Source: Streptomyces sp. BK340 (lineage in GTDB: Bacteria > Actinomycetota > Actinomycetes > Streptomycetales > Streptomycetaceae). Taken from it: 64,000 nucleotides of DNA. The notes under the pieces were generated by a model that saw only the letters and a program-made list of their open reading frames with translations, was not told where the DNA came from and searched no databases. Positions 51,973 through 61,086 of this stretch are shown piece by piece. Position 1 is the first letter of the stretch; each line of letters begins with the position of its first letter. The stretch is taken from the NCBI RefSeq assembly GCF_007827595.1, contig NZ_VISR01000008.1, positions 215,040 through 279,039 on the forward strand, read 5' to 3'. The position numbers and the translations under genes were made by a program.

Positions 51973-52638
51973 TCAGCCGGACCCGCCGCCCTGCAGTGCG
52001 GCCACGGCGCTCTTCGCCGCCTTGATGGCCCCCTTGTTGATCTCGTCCGTGCTCGGGGCCTTCTTCGTCTCGAAGTCGCTGCCGTTGTAGGTCACGATCA
52101 CCAGCGCGTTGGAGACGCGGGCCAGCACCACGCCCTCGCGGGTCTCCTGCTTGTCCTCCGTGGTGAGGTTGACGATGGAGTACCCGGTGTCCCCGAGTCC
52201 CGGAACGGCCCCTCCGCCGCTCTTCTCGGCGACGCGCTGCTCGTACTCCTTCTTCGCCTCCTGCTCCGATCCGGCCACCTCGAAGGAGACGTCGAGCCAG
52301 CGGTAGTCGTAGCCCTGCAGGGCGTTCCAGGAGCAGGTGCGGCGCAGCGCGGTGTCGGTCGAGGGGATCTCCTTGCCCGCCGTCCTGGCCCCGGGCACCA
52401 GCGACTTGACGGTCGCCACGGGCACGCTGGTGCAGGGGGTGGGGGCGGTGTCGTACGACTTCGACGCCGCGCTGGAGGACGGGGCGGAAGCCGACTGGGT
52501 GGGCGTCTTTTGGCCCGCACGGTGACTGTCGGCGGACGGCGTGGCCGGCCCCGACGACATCGCCCAGCCGGCGCAGGCCAGCACGGCGACCGGCGTCAGA
52601 CGCGCGGTGAGGGCGAGCGGCAGAGGAAGAGAACGCAC
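51973..52638 (-). CDS. DUF3558-like secreted protein
   Basis: A 221-residue exported protein. The N-terminal hydrophobic segment (LTARLTPVAVLACAGWAMSS, a possible lipoprotein signal with Cys22) and a Ser/Thr-rich linker (SASAPSSSAASKSYD) precede a domain with CTSVPVATVKSLVPG and CSWNALQGYDYRWLDVSFEV. The C...CSW pattern matches, from memory, the DUF3558 family of actinobacterial surface proteins of unknown function. The GTG at 52638 is the only start in frame close to the signal. It converges on the thioredoxin-like gene. Confidence 0.7.
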   Translation of the reverse strand: MRSLPLPLALTARLTPVAVLACAGWAMSSGPATPSADSHRAGQKTPTQSASAPSSSAASKSYDTAPTPCTSVPVATVKSLVPGARTAGKEIPSTDTALRRTCSWNALQGYDYRWLDVSFEVAGSEQEAKKEYEQRVAEKSGGGAVPGLGDTGYSIVNLTTEDKQETREGVVLARVSNALVIVTYNGSDFETKKAPSTDEINKGAIKAAKSAVAALQGGGSG

Positions 52639-52835
52639 GGCTCACTTCTCGTGGGGGAGGGGGTGCGGAAGGGGGTCCGCAGGGTGGACTGCGACGACAG
52701 TGTCACACGACTCCCTGTGGGGCGGAAGTGCCAACTCGCTGTGTGCCTGTGTGGTGACGGAGCCCAACGATCGACGCCCCGTATGCCCCTTTTTGCCCTC
52801 CGAGTTGAATGCGGGGCGCGCGAGCCGGGTGCGGG

Positions 52836-53900
52836 TTACGGCACCCGGGCCGTCCACTCCGGGGACGTGAACTTCGTACGTGCAAGCTCCTGTGCCCGCG
52901 CCAGCTCCTCGTCGGTCACCCAGCCGTCGACGAGTCCGTACCGCCCCCGGAACGACTCGATCATCCGCTCGATGACGGCCTCGCGCGCCAGCCCCGTCTG
53001 CCGCCGCAGCGGATCGACCCGCTTCTTCGCGCTCCTCGTCCCCTTGTCGGACAGCTTCTCCCGCCCGATCCGCAGCACCTCGACCATCTTGTCCGCGTCG
53101 ATGTCGTACGACATCGTCACGTGGTGCAGCACCGCGCCGGGCCCGCCGTCGGTGCCGACGATCCGCTTCTGCGCCGCGCCCGCGATCTTGCCCTGGTCGG
53201 TGGCGATGTCGTTCAGCGGCTGGTACCAGGCGCGGATCCCCATCTCGCCGAGGGCGCCCAGCACCCAGTCGTCCAGGTAGGCGTAGCTGTCCTGGAAGGA
53301 CAGGCCCTGGACCAGCGACTCCGGCACGGACAGTGAGTAGGTGATCGTGTTGCCGGGCTCCACGAACATGGCGCCGCCGCCGGAGATCCGCCGCACCACC
53401 TCGATGCCGTGCCGGGACGCGCCCTCCGGGTCCACCTCGTTGCGCAGCGACTGGAAGCTGCCGATGATCACCGCCGGGGCGCCCCACTCCCACACCCGCA
53501 GGGTCGGCGGGCGCCGGCCCGCGGCGACCTCGGCGGTCAGGACCTCGTCCAGGGCCATGTGCAGCGCCGGGGGCTGCGGACGCTCGTGGATCAGCTGCCA
53601 GGCGTAGTCGGTCCAGTCCGTGGCGTGCGCGAGCGCCCGGCGCACCGCGGTCCCGACGCCCTCCGAGGTCAGCCCGTACATGACGGTCCCCTCCGGCAGC
53701 GCCGCGTCGATCCGCGCGGCCAGCCCGGACGCGTCCGTGTCCGCCGGAGCACCCTCCAGCGCACGGTTCACCGCGTCGAGTGCCTCGTCCGGCTCCAGGA
53801 AGAAGTCGCCCGCCACGCGCACATGGCGCAGCACGCCGTCCTCGACCTCCGCGTCCACGACGACGAGCTTGCCGCCGGGCACCTTGTACTCACCGTGCAC
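52836..53900 (-). CDS. lplA: Lipoate-protein ligase A with N-terminal accessory domain
   Basis: A 354-residue enzyme that attaches lipoate to E2 and GcvH domains. Residues 1-90 (HGEYKVPGGKLVVVDAEVED, AGDFFLEPDEALDAVN) are the accessory domain that in E. coli LplA sits at the C-terminus. The catalytic BPL/LplA domain follows (ALHMALDEVLTAEVAAGR, PAVIIGSFQSLRNEVD, VVRRISGGGAMFVEPGN, DIATDQGKIAGAAQKR with the active lysine). So the two domains are in reversed order relative to E. coli. The GTG at 53900 begins the accessory domain. It reads after the two-component system with a 105-nt gap. Confidence 0.85.
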   Translation of the reverse strand: MHGEYKVPGGKLVVVDAEVEDGVLRHVRVAGDFFLEPDEALDAVNRALEGAPADTDASGLAARIDAALPEGTVMYGLTSEGVGTAVRRALAHATDWTDYAWQLIHERPQPPALHMALDEVLTAEVAAGRRPPTLRVWEWGAPAVIIGSFQSLRNEVDPEGASRHGIEVVRRISGGGAMFVEPGNTITYSLSVPESLVQGLSFQDSYAYLDDWVLGALGEMGIRAWYQPLNDIATDQGKIAGAAQKRIVGTDGGPGAVLHHVTMSYDIDADKMVEVLRIGREKLSDKGTRSAKKRVDPLRRQTGLAREAVIERMIESFRGRYGLVDGWVTDEELARAQELARTKFTSPEWTARVP

Positions 53901-54005
53901 TGCCGGGCCCTCCGTTCCTGCCCTACGAGATCAACGTCGCAGGTGGCCGCGGTGTTCCCGGGCGGCGATCAGGTCCGGAAGATCACCCGCGCGGCGGATC
54001 CCGGG

Positions 54006-54665
54006 TCAGCTCTCCCGGCTCGCGCGGGGACGGATCAGTCCGGTCTCGTAGGCGAGGATGGTCGCCTGGACCCGGTCGCGCAGGCCCAGCTTGGACAGCA
54101 GGCCGTTCACGTGGGTCTTCACGGTGCCGGTGGTCACACCGAGTTCGGCGCCGATCTCGGCGTTGGTGAGGCCGGAGGCGATCTTCAGCAGCACTTCCCG
54201 TTCCCTCGGGGTGAGTTGGCCGAGGGAACCGGCCGTCGCGGGGAGCCGCGGGGCGCCCTGGGCGAAGGTGTGGATGAGACGGCCGGTCACGGCGGGCGCC
54301 AGGATGCCGTCGCCCGCGGCGACGACGCGGATCGCGGTCAGCAGGTCCTCGGGCCGGGCGTCCTTCAGCAGGAACCCGGACGCTCCGGCCCGCAGGGCCT
54401 CGTACACGTACTCGTCCAGGTCGAAGGTGGTGAGCACCAGCACCCGGGGCCCGTTCTCCGGCGCGGTGATCAGACGGGTCGCGGTGAGTCCGTCCATGCC
54501 CGGCATCCGGATGTCCATCAGGACGAGGTCGGGGGCCTCGGCGGCGGCCAGCGACACCGCGGCCGCCCCGTCTCCCGCCTCACCGACGACGGTGAGGTCC
54601 GGTTCGGCGTCCACGATGGCGGCGAAACCCGCCCTGACCACGGCCTGGTCGTCGACGACGATCAC
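54006..54665 (-). CDS. NarL/LuxR-family response regulator
   Basis: A 219-residue two-component regulator. The receiver domain has the acidic pair VIVVDDQAVVRAGF, phosphoacceptor VLMDIRMPGMDG (about Asp52), Thr in VLTTFDLDEY and Lys in GFLLKDARPEDLL. The C-terminal LuxR-type HTH follows (LTPREREVLLKIASGLTNAE, IGAELGVTTGTVKTHVNGLL). The GTG at 54665 overlaps the kinase stop (GTGA), so both partners are made together. Target genes are unknown. Confidence 0.92.
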   Translation of the reverse strand: MIVVDDQAVVRAGFAAIVDAEPDLTVVGEAGDGAAAVSLAAAEAPDLVLMDIRMPGMDGLTATRLITAPENGPRVLVLTTFDLDEYVYEALRAGASGFLLKDARPEDLLTAIRVVAAGDGILAPAVTGRLIHTFAQGAPRLPATAGSLGQLTPREREVLLKIASGLTNAEIGAELGVTTGTVKTHVNGLLSKLGLRDRVQATILAYETGLIRPRASRES

Positions 54666-57004
54666 GCGTACGGCGACGGGGACACCTCCTGGACGGGGAC
54701 CGGAGCGGGTCCGGCCGGCAACGACACCCGTACAGTACCGGTCGGTTCGAGCACGATGCGGCCCTCGCCGGCGGCGGCCTGCACCCGCAGGCGTTCGGCC
54801 ACCGGACCGGCGACGGCGAGCGGTGCGCCCGTCACCGTGATGGACACGGTGCCGCGCCGCCGCCTGAGGGTCACCCGGGCCGGCCCGCGGTCGCCGGCGC
54901 CGAGCGCCGCCTCGACGATCCGGTACATCGACACGTGCACGGACGGCGGAAGGTCCCGCCCGGCCTCGGGCAGGCCCCGCAGCCGCACGTCGCGGCCGGT
55001 GGCGCGCAGGGTGCGGCACAGTGTGTCGAGGTCGGCGGCCGTGGGGGACGGAGCGAGGCGGTCGGCGGGGTCCGCGGCGTCGCCGAGGCCGTGCAGCATG
55101 TCCCGCATGGCGGCCAGGGCGGCCCGGGCCGTGGTGGCCACGTCGTCGAGCCGTCCCTGCCGGGCCAGCGCGACCAGCGACGCCGTGTGGTGCAGTACGG
55201 CCTCGCGCAACGTGAGCGCCAGCCGGTGCCGTTCGGCCTCGGCGGCCTGCTGCGCATGCCACATGGAACTGGCGAACGCGAAGTCGTCGTGCGCCAGGAC
55301 GCGCAGGCGCCGGCGCCGCAGCACGAGACCCGCACCGCACACGCAGGCGAAGAGGGGAGCCAGCAGGACGCACAGGACGATCACCATGGCCCCGATGAAC
55401 CCGTCGACCGGGCCGCCCTCGAACGAGCCGTCGGCGGCGGCCGTGACCGTGACGACCGAGGCCGTGCCGCAGGTGGTGGCGATGAGTGCCGGCCAGGCGG
55501 TGGAGGGCCCCCGCCCGTAGGCGGCGAGCGCGTACACCGCGAGCAGCTCCACGAGCGCGCCCCCGACGAGGAACTGCGACACCCGTGACGGCAGGGGCAC
55601 CACCGCGACGGCCACGGGCCACAGCCAGGCCGTGGCCAGCACGGTGACGAGGCAGGCCACAGGGGCGCGTCTGCGCCACAACAGCGGCAGCGCGTGCAGG
55701 ACCAGCAGCACCGTCACGACGATCAGCTCCGGCAGCGCGGCGCGCCTGGTCCGCTCCGGCCAGTCCTCCGTGGCCCCGAGGGCGATGACGACCGGCAGGA
55801 TCATCGCGGTGAGGGCGAGGGCGGGATCGGCGAGCCGCTGCTCCCGCAGGACGTGCCGCCGCCAGGCGGGCCCGGGGGGCTGCTGTGGCCCGGCGGCGTC
55901 CGGCAGGGTCGCGCGGACCAGCCATCCGCCGTCGGGGCCGGGACCGGCGGTCAGCTCGCCGCCGGCCGCTGCGGCCCGCTCCCGCATGCCGGCCAGGCCC
56001 CGTCCCGCGCCGAGGCCGCCGGTGTCGTGCGGCGCCGGGGTGCGCGGGGGCGCGTTCTCCACCGTCAGTACCAGCAGGCCGTCCGCCCGGCGGACGTGGA
56101 CCCGGGCGGCGGCGCCGGGGGCGTGCCGCACGGCGTTGGTGAGGGCCTCGCGGACGATTCCGTGGATCGCCTCGGCCGGGGTACCGGTCAGGTCGTCGGG
56201 GATGCGGGTGGCCACGGGCCGGCCCAAACGGCCGAATCCCGCGACCAGTTCCTCGATCTCGGAACTCGTGACTCCCGGGCCCGGGCAGTCGGTGTCGCGC
56301 AGCAGGCCGACGAGCCGCTGCAGCGAGGCCATGGTCTCGGTGCCGGTGCGTTCCGTGAACGACAGTGCCTCGGGGGCCAGTTCCGGCCTGCTGGCCTCGA
56401 GCCTGCGCGCGGCGTCCACGGTGACGACGACCGAGGTGAGGTGATGGGCACTCACGTCGTGCAGTTCGCGCGCGAGTCGCCGGCGCTCGTGGTCGCCCGC
56501 CGTCCGACGGGCGTGCTCCGCCCCGGCCAGCCGGTGGGCCGCGGTGAGCCGTCCGCCGAGCCACTGGCGCCGCGCTTCGCCGAGTCCCGCGCACAGGGCG
56601 TACGCGGACAGGGTGATCGCCAGCGTCAGGAGCGAGACGCGGAAACCGTCCTGTACGACGGACATCACCCACTCGACGCCCACGAGCCCGGCGACGGCCC
56701 GGACCGTCACCGGCATGGGACAGCGGACGGCGACGGAGTACAGGGCGACCGGTGTGCCGAGGCCGACGTAGCCGTCCGGCCAGGCGACCATGCCCAGGAC
56801 GTAGCCGCCCACCACCCCCGCCAGGGCCCGCACGGGTGCCTGCCGACGCCGGCCCAGCGCGGCCGTCTCCACGAGCAGGGCGCAGCCGGCGGCGGTCAGG
56901 CCCAGCGCCCCGGGCGTCTCCTCCGGGCCCGACGCGGTCCACATCAGGGCACCTTGTACGGCGGCCAGCACCAGGGGCAGAAGCCAGTTGCGTATCGTCT
57001 CCAT
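54662..57004 (-). CDS. Sensor histidine kinase with two tandem kinase modules
   Basis: A 780-residue membrane kinase. Module 1 has six to seven hydrophobic segments, a HisKA_3 dimerisation helix with phospho-His (RRRLARELHDVSAHHLTSVV) and a HATPase (VREALTNAVRHAPGAA, GLGAGRGLAGMRERAAAAGG). Module 2 follows with more helices (LPVVIALGATEDW; AVVPLPSRVSQFLVGGALVE) and a degenerate copy: RHRLALTLREAVLHHTASLV lacks the E-L-H-D motif, and its HATPase (RIVEAALGAGDRGP) lacks the N-box Asn. The ATG at 57004 starts the first membrane helix. This looks like a fusion of an active and an inactive DesK-type kinase in one chain. It is coupled by GTGA to its regulator. Confidence 0.85.
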   Translation of the reverse strand: METIRNWLLPLVLAAVQGALMWTASGPEETPGALGLTAAGCALLVETAALGRRRQAPVRALAGVVGGYVLGMVAWPDGYVGLGTPVALYSVAVRCPMPVTVRAVAGLVGVEWVMSVVQDGFRVSLLTLAITLSAYALCAGLGEARRQWLGGRLTAAHRLAGAEHARRTAGDHERRRLARELHDVSAHHLTSVVVTVDAARRLEASRPELAPEALSFTERTGTETMASLQRLVGLLRDTDCPGPGVTSSEIEELVAGFGRLGRPVATRIPDDLTGTPAEAIHGIVREALTNAVRHAPGAAARVHVRRADGLLVLTVENAPPRTPAPHDTGGLGAGRGLAGMRERAAAAGGELTAGPGPDGGWLVRATLPDAAGPQQPPGPAWRRHVLREQRLADPALALTAMILPVVIALGATEDWPERTRRAALPELIVVTVLLVLHALPLLWRRRAPVACLVTVLATAWLWPVAVAVVPLPSRVSQFLVGGALVELLAVYALAAYGRGPSTAWPALIATTCGTASVVTVTAAADGSFEGGPVDGFIGAMVIVLCVLLAPLFACVCGAGLVLRRRRLRVLAHDDFAFASSMWHAQQAAEAERHRLALTLREAVLHHTASLVALARQGRLDDVATTARAALAAMRDMLHGLGDAADPADRLAPSPTAADLDTLCRTLRATGRDVRLRGLPEAGRDLPPSVHVSMYRIVEAALGAGDRGPARVTLRRRRGTVSITVTGAPLAVAGPVAERLRVQAAAGEGRIVLEPTGTVRVSLPAGPAPVPVQEVSPSPYA

Positions 57005-57143
57005 CTCGCCGACGAGCGTAGAACGCGGCCCGGACGGCGGGCACCGGCCCTGAGATCGAGACCGGTCCCCACCCAGCGATAGAGGCACCGTTCGTGCCGC
57101 GGGGCGATGACCGGGCCGGGCGCCGCCGGAGAGAGTGGGGGCC

Positions 57144-58220
57144 ATGACGACGCCACCGCCGCCCGAACCCCTGCCCTACCACCGGCTCGCCCGGCTCTCG
57201 GTGCACCACCGCTGGTGGCGTCCGCTGGTGGGGACCCTGGTCGTGGCCGTGGTCTACATGATCGTCGTGGCCGTCCTCTACGGAGTCGCCGACGAGTGGG
57301 GCTCCCGGCAGGGATATCCCGAGGACCGCGACGGATTCGTGGAGTTCGGCCCCGTCCCGGGCACCGCCCTGGACCTGCTGGCCCTCGCCGTGGGAATACC
57401 CGTCGTGCTGCTGGCCGTGTGCTGGATCGGGCAACGCCCCGCGGGCACGCTCTCCTCCGTGACCGGCCGGCTCAGATGGCGCTGGCTGGCCCGGTGTGCG
57501 CTGACGGCCGTGCCGGTCCTCGCGCTGGCGACGGGCGGCATGATCCTGCTGCCCGGCGACCACGGCGAGGAGTTCCGCTGGGCGGGATGGACCGTCTTCG
57601 GGCCCGCGCTGGCCATGCTGTTCGTCCTGGTCCCCCTGCAGGCCGCCGCCGAGGAGTACGTCTTCCGGGGCTGGCTGACACAGGCCGTCGGCAGCTGGGT
57701 GCGCTCGCCCTGGTTCGCGCTCCTGCCCCAGGCAGTCCTGTTCGCCGCCGCCCACGGCTGGGGCACGCCCTGGGGGTTCGCCGACCTCGTGGTGTTCGGG
57801 GCGGCGGCGGGCTGGCTGACCTGGCGGACGGGCGGGCTGGAGGCGTCCGTCGTGCTGCACACGGTCAACAACCTCTTCGCCTTCGCCGGAATGGCGGCCA
57901 CCGTCGACGGGCTCAGGAGCGACGAGACCGCGGCGGACGCGACCTGGCCGCTGGTCGCGCTCGACGTCGCGGGCATCGCGCTGTACACGGCGTCGGTGGT
58001 GTGGCTGCTGCGCCGCCGCCCCCAGGTCCGCACCGCCCCCGCGCCGCTTCCGCCCGGCCCGCCGCCCGCCTTCGCCACCCCGTACCCGCCCGTCGCGGGT
58101 TTTCCCGCGCCGCCCCCGTGGGCAGGCCGTCCGGCACCGGGCACACCCGAACCTCCGGCCCCCCGGGATCCGGGCCGAGGAGAGATCCCGCCATGGAGCG
58201 GAACCGGGTCCGCTCGATAG
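57144..58220 (+). CDS. CPBP-family intramembrane metalloprotease
   Basis: A 358-residue integral membrane protein with about eight helices. The Abi/CPBP motifs are visible: AAEEYVFRGWLTQ (EExxxR), FAAAHGWGTPWGF (His) and VVLHTVNNLFAF (HxxxN). Such proteases cleave within membranes, and some bacterial members confer bacteriocin immunity. A Pro-rich cytosolic tail (APLPPGPPPAFATPYPP) follows the last helix. The ATG at 57144 has GGAGAG upstream. It is divergent from the sensor kinase gene, 139 nt apart, which may reflect shared regulation. Confidence 0.88.
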   Translation: MTTPPPPEPLPYHRLARLSVHHRWWRPLVGTLVVAVVYMIVVAVLYGVADEWGSRQGYPEDRDGFVEFGPVPGTALDLLALAVGIPVVLLAVCWIGQRPAGTLSSVTGRLRWRWLARCALTAVPVLALATGGMILLPGDHGEEFRWAGWTVFGPALAMLFVLVPLQAAAEEYVFRGWLTQAVGSWVRSPWFALLPQAVLFAAAHGWGTPWGFADLVVFGAAAGWLTWRTGGLEASVVLHTVNNLFAFAGMAATVDGLRSDETAADATWPLVALDVAGIALYTASVVWLLRRRPQVRTAPAPLPPGPPPAFATPYPPVAGFPAPPPWAGRPAPGTPEPPAPRDPGRGEIPPWSGTGSAR

Positions 58221-58260
58221 CCTGCCGACCGACCGACGTGCTCAAACCGCGAGGTGACCC

Positions 58261-60069
58261 GTGCAGTTCACCACCCGGCCCACTCTCCAGGGCACCTTCG
58301 GCATGGTGTCCTCCACCCACTGGCTGGCCTCCCAGTCGGCGATGGCGGTCCTGGAGGACGGCGGCAACGCCTTCGACGCGGCCGTGGCCGGCGCGTTCGT
58401 GCTGCACGTGGTGGAGCCGCACCTGAACGGGCCCGCCGGCGAGGTACCGATCCTGCTCGCCCCGGCGGGCGGCGAGGTGCGCGTGCTGTGCGGGCAGGGT
58501 GTGGCCCCGGCCGGTGCGACGGTCGCGCACTACCGGGGGCTCGGCCTGGATCTCGTACCCGGTACCGGCCCGCTCGCGGCCGCCGTGCCCGGCGCCTTCG
58601 ACGCCTGGCTGCTGCTCCTGCGCGACCACGGCACCAAGTCCCTCGACGACGTCCTGAGGTACGCCGTCGGGTACGCCGAGCACGGGCACGCGCCCGTGGA
58701 GAACGTCGGCGCGACCGTGGAGAGCGTCCGGGAGCTGTTCGAGACCGAGTGGACCTCCTCGGCCGAGGTCTACCTGCCGGGCGGCAGGGCGCCCCGGCCC
58801 GGGGAGCTGCTGCGCAATCCCGCGCTCGCCGCCACCTGGAAGCGGCTGCTCGCCGAGACCGCCGGGGCCGGCGACCGGGAGGCGCGGATCGACGCCGCGC
58901 GCGAGGTGTGGCGCTCCGGCTTCGTCGCCGAGGCACTGGTACGGCAGTCCCGGCGGCCCACCCTGGACACCAGCGGCGAACGGCACACCGGCACCCTGAC
59001 CGCGGCCGACCTCGCCGGCTGGTCGGCGAGCTACGAGTCGCCGGTGACGTACGACTGGAACGGCTGGACCGTGTGCAAGGCCGGCCCCTGGAGCCAGGGC
59101 CCCGCCCTCCTCCAGCAGCTCGCGCTGCTCCCGCCCGAGCTGCCCTCCTACGGCTCGGCCGACTACGTCCACCTGCTGGTCGAAGGCTGCAAGCTCGTCA
59201 TGGCCGACCGCGAGGCCTGGTACGGGGACGCGGCCGAGGTGCCGCTCGCCGAGCTGCTCTCGGACGGCTACAACGCCGGGCGGCGGGCCCTGGTCGGTGC
59301 CAAGGCGTCGTACGAGCTGCGCCCCGGCAGCCCCGGCGGACGCGCCCCGCGCCTTCCCGCCCAGGCACACGCGCGCGTGGAGGCCGGCCGGGACAGCGGC
59401 TTCGACCCGATGGGCCCGGGTGAGCCGACCGTCGCCGAGCCCCGGGTCGCCGCCGACGGCAGTACCCGGGGCGACACCTGCCACCTGGACGTCGTCGACC
59501 GCTGGGGCAACATGATCGCGGCCACGCCCAGCGGTGGCTGGCTGCAGTCCAACCCGGTCGTGCCCGAACTGGGCTTCCCGCTCGGCACCCGGCTGCAGAT
59601 GGCCTGGCTGGAGGAGGGCCTGCCGAACTCCCTCACCCCCGGCCGCCGCCCCCGCACCACTCTCACCCCGTCCCTGGCCCTGCGCGACGGCGTCCCGGTG
59701 CTGGCGTTCGGCACGCCCGGCGGCGACCAGCAGGACCAGTGGCAGCTGCACTTCCTCCTGGCCGCGGTCCTGCGCGCCCCGGTCCGCGGCGGCCTCGACC
59801 TGCAGGGCGCCGTCGACGCCCCGAACTGGCACAACGACAGCTTCCCCAGCTCCTTCCACCCGCGCGGCCGCCGCCCCGGCAGCGTGACGGTGGAGTCGCG
59901 CATGGACCCCGACGTGATCGAGGAGCTGCGGCGGCGCGGCCACGACGTCACCGTCGGCCCCGGCTGGTCGGAGGGCCGCCTGTGCGTGGTGGCCCGGGAC
60001 CCGGAGACCGGCGTGCTCTCGGCCGCGGCGAACCCGCGCGGGATGCAGGGATACGCGGTCGGCCGGTGA
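58261..60069 (+). CDS. Cytosolic gamma-glutamyltransferase-family protein
   Basis: A 602-residue Ntn-hydrolase without a signal peptide. The start QFTTRPTLQGTFGMVSSTHW and GGNAFDAAVAGAFVLHVVEP match the GGT large subunit. The nucleophile region reads GDTCHLDVVDRWGNM: the processing Thr is kept but the second Thr of the usual TTH motif is Cys. The small-subunit loop is PSGGWLQSNPV. Lack of an export signal and these changes suggest a role other than glutathione turnover at the cell surface, for example an acylase-like or gamma-glutamyl-amine reaction in the cytosol. GAGGT lies before the GTG at 58261. Confidence 0.82.
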   Translation: MQFTTRPTLQGTFGMVSSTHWLASQSAMAVLEDGGNAFDAAVAGAFVLHVVEPHLNGPAGEVPILLAPAGGEVRVLCGQGVAPAGATVAHYRGLGLDLVPGTGPLAAAVPGAFDAWLLLLRDHGTKSLDDVLRYAVGYAEHGHAPVENVGATVESVRELFETEWTSSAEVYLPGGRAPRPGELLRNPALAATWKRLLAETAGAGDREARIDAAREVWRSGFVAEALVRQSRRPTLDTSGERHTGTLTAADLAGWSASYESPVTYDWNGWTVCKAGPWSQGPALLQQLALLPPELPSYGSADYVHLLVEGCKLVMADREAWYGDAAEVPLAELLSDGYNAGRRALVGAKASYELRPGSPGGRAPRLPAQAHARVEAGRDSGFDPMGPGEPTVAEPRVAADGSTRGDTCHLDVVDRWGNMIAATPSGGWLQSNPVVPELGFPLGTRLQMAWLEEGLPNSLTPGRRPRTTLTPSLALRDGVPVLAFGTPGGDQQDQWQLHFLLAAVLRAPVRGGLDLQGAVDAPNWHNDSFPSSFHPRGRRPGSVTVESRMDPDVIEELRRRGHDVTVGPGWSEGRLCVVARDPETGVLSAAANPRGMQGYAVGR

Positions 60070-60161
60070 CGGCGGGGGCGGCACCCGCTCTTCATCCCGA
60101 TTCCACCTGGCGTCCACCGGACGGGCGGGGATTGTCAGTGGCGCGTGTTCTCATGGGGGGC

Positions 60162-61007
60162 ATGATCCAAGACACGGAAACCATCGACGAGTTTCTCACC
60201 CGCTGCTCGGCAGACGTCGAGGAAGCGGTCCGCAAGGCCGCGGCCACCGAGATCCTGCCCCGCTTCCGCCGCCTCGCCGCGCACGAGGTGGACCAGAAGA
60301 GCGGACCGCACGACCTGGTGACCGACGCCGACCGGCTCGCCGAGCAGCAGCTCACCGAAGCCCTCGGGGCACTGCTGCCCGGCTCGGTGGTGGTCGGCGA
60401 GGAGGCGGTGCACGCCGACCCGGCGACGTACGACGCGATCCAGGGCGACGCGCCCGTCTGGATCATCGATCCGGTCGACGGCACCCGGCAGTTCGTGCAC
60501 GGCGACGACGGCTTCTGCACCCTGGTCGCACTGGCCCACCGGGGCACCGTCCTGGCCTCCTGGACCTACGCCGCCGCGCGCGACCAGCTCGCCACGGCCG
60601 TCCGCGGCCGGGGCGCCTTCCTCGACGGCGAGCGGCTGTTCGCGGGCCCGCCCGCACCCGGCCGCCGCCTCACCGTGGCCACCTCCCACCCCGACTTCAC
60701 CACCGAAGACCAGAAGCGCGCGCTGCGCGCCCTGTGGACCGACGGCCTCGCCCCGCGCCCCTGCGGCTCGGCGGGCCTGGAGTATCTCGCCGTGGCCCGG
60801 GGAGAGTTGGACGCGGTGGCGTTCTCCTGGGAGGCCGCCTGGGACCACGCGGCGGGCCTGCTCCTGGTCGAGGAGGCGGGCGGTGTCCACATCACCCGCA
60901 CCGGCGAGCCGTTCCGTGTGACCGGTGCCAACGCGCTGCCGTTCACAGCGGCCCGGGACGCCGGTACCGCCGGCCGGATCGTGGACCTGCTGCGCACCGG
61001 CGCCTGA
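60162..61007 (+). CDS. Inositol-monophosphatase-family phosphatase
   Basis: A 281-residue Mg2+-dependent phosphatase of the FIG superfamily. Metal ligands are visible in SGPHDLVTDADRLAEQQ, VVGEEAVHADP (Glu) and IIDPVDGTRQFVHGDDG (Asp-Pro-Val-Asp-Gly-Thr), and near the end SWEAAWDHAAGLLLVEEAGG. The family includes inositol monophosphatase, histidinol phosphatase and CysQ; the sequence does not separate these. The ATG at 60162 starts MIQDTETIDEF; an ATG at 60153 is also in frame. It reads with the flanking GGT-like and phytoene-desaturase-like genes, but a shared function is not evident. Confidence 0.88.
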   Translation: MIQDTETIDEFLTRCSADVEEAVRKAAATEILPRFRRLAAHEVDQKSGPHDLVTDADRLAEQQLTEALGALLPGSVVVGEEAVHADPATYDAIQGDAPVWIIDPVDGTRQFVHGDDGFCTLVALAHRGTVLASWTYAAARDQLATAVRGRGAFLDGERLFAGPPAPGRRLTVATSHPDFTTEDQKRALRALWTDGLAPRPCGSAGLEYLAVARGELDAVAFSWEAAWDHAAGLLLVEEAGGVHITRTGEPFRVTGANALPFTAARDAGTAGRIVDLLRTGA

Positions 61008-61086
61008 GCCACCCGGCCCCGGGGTGTGTCAGTCCCGCGGCATATCCTGAACCTGAGTGGCCATCGGCTGACGAAGGGGTCCGAAG

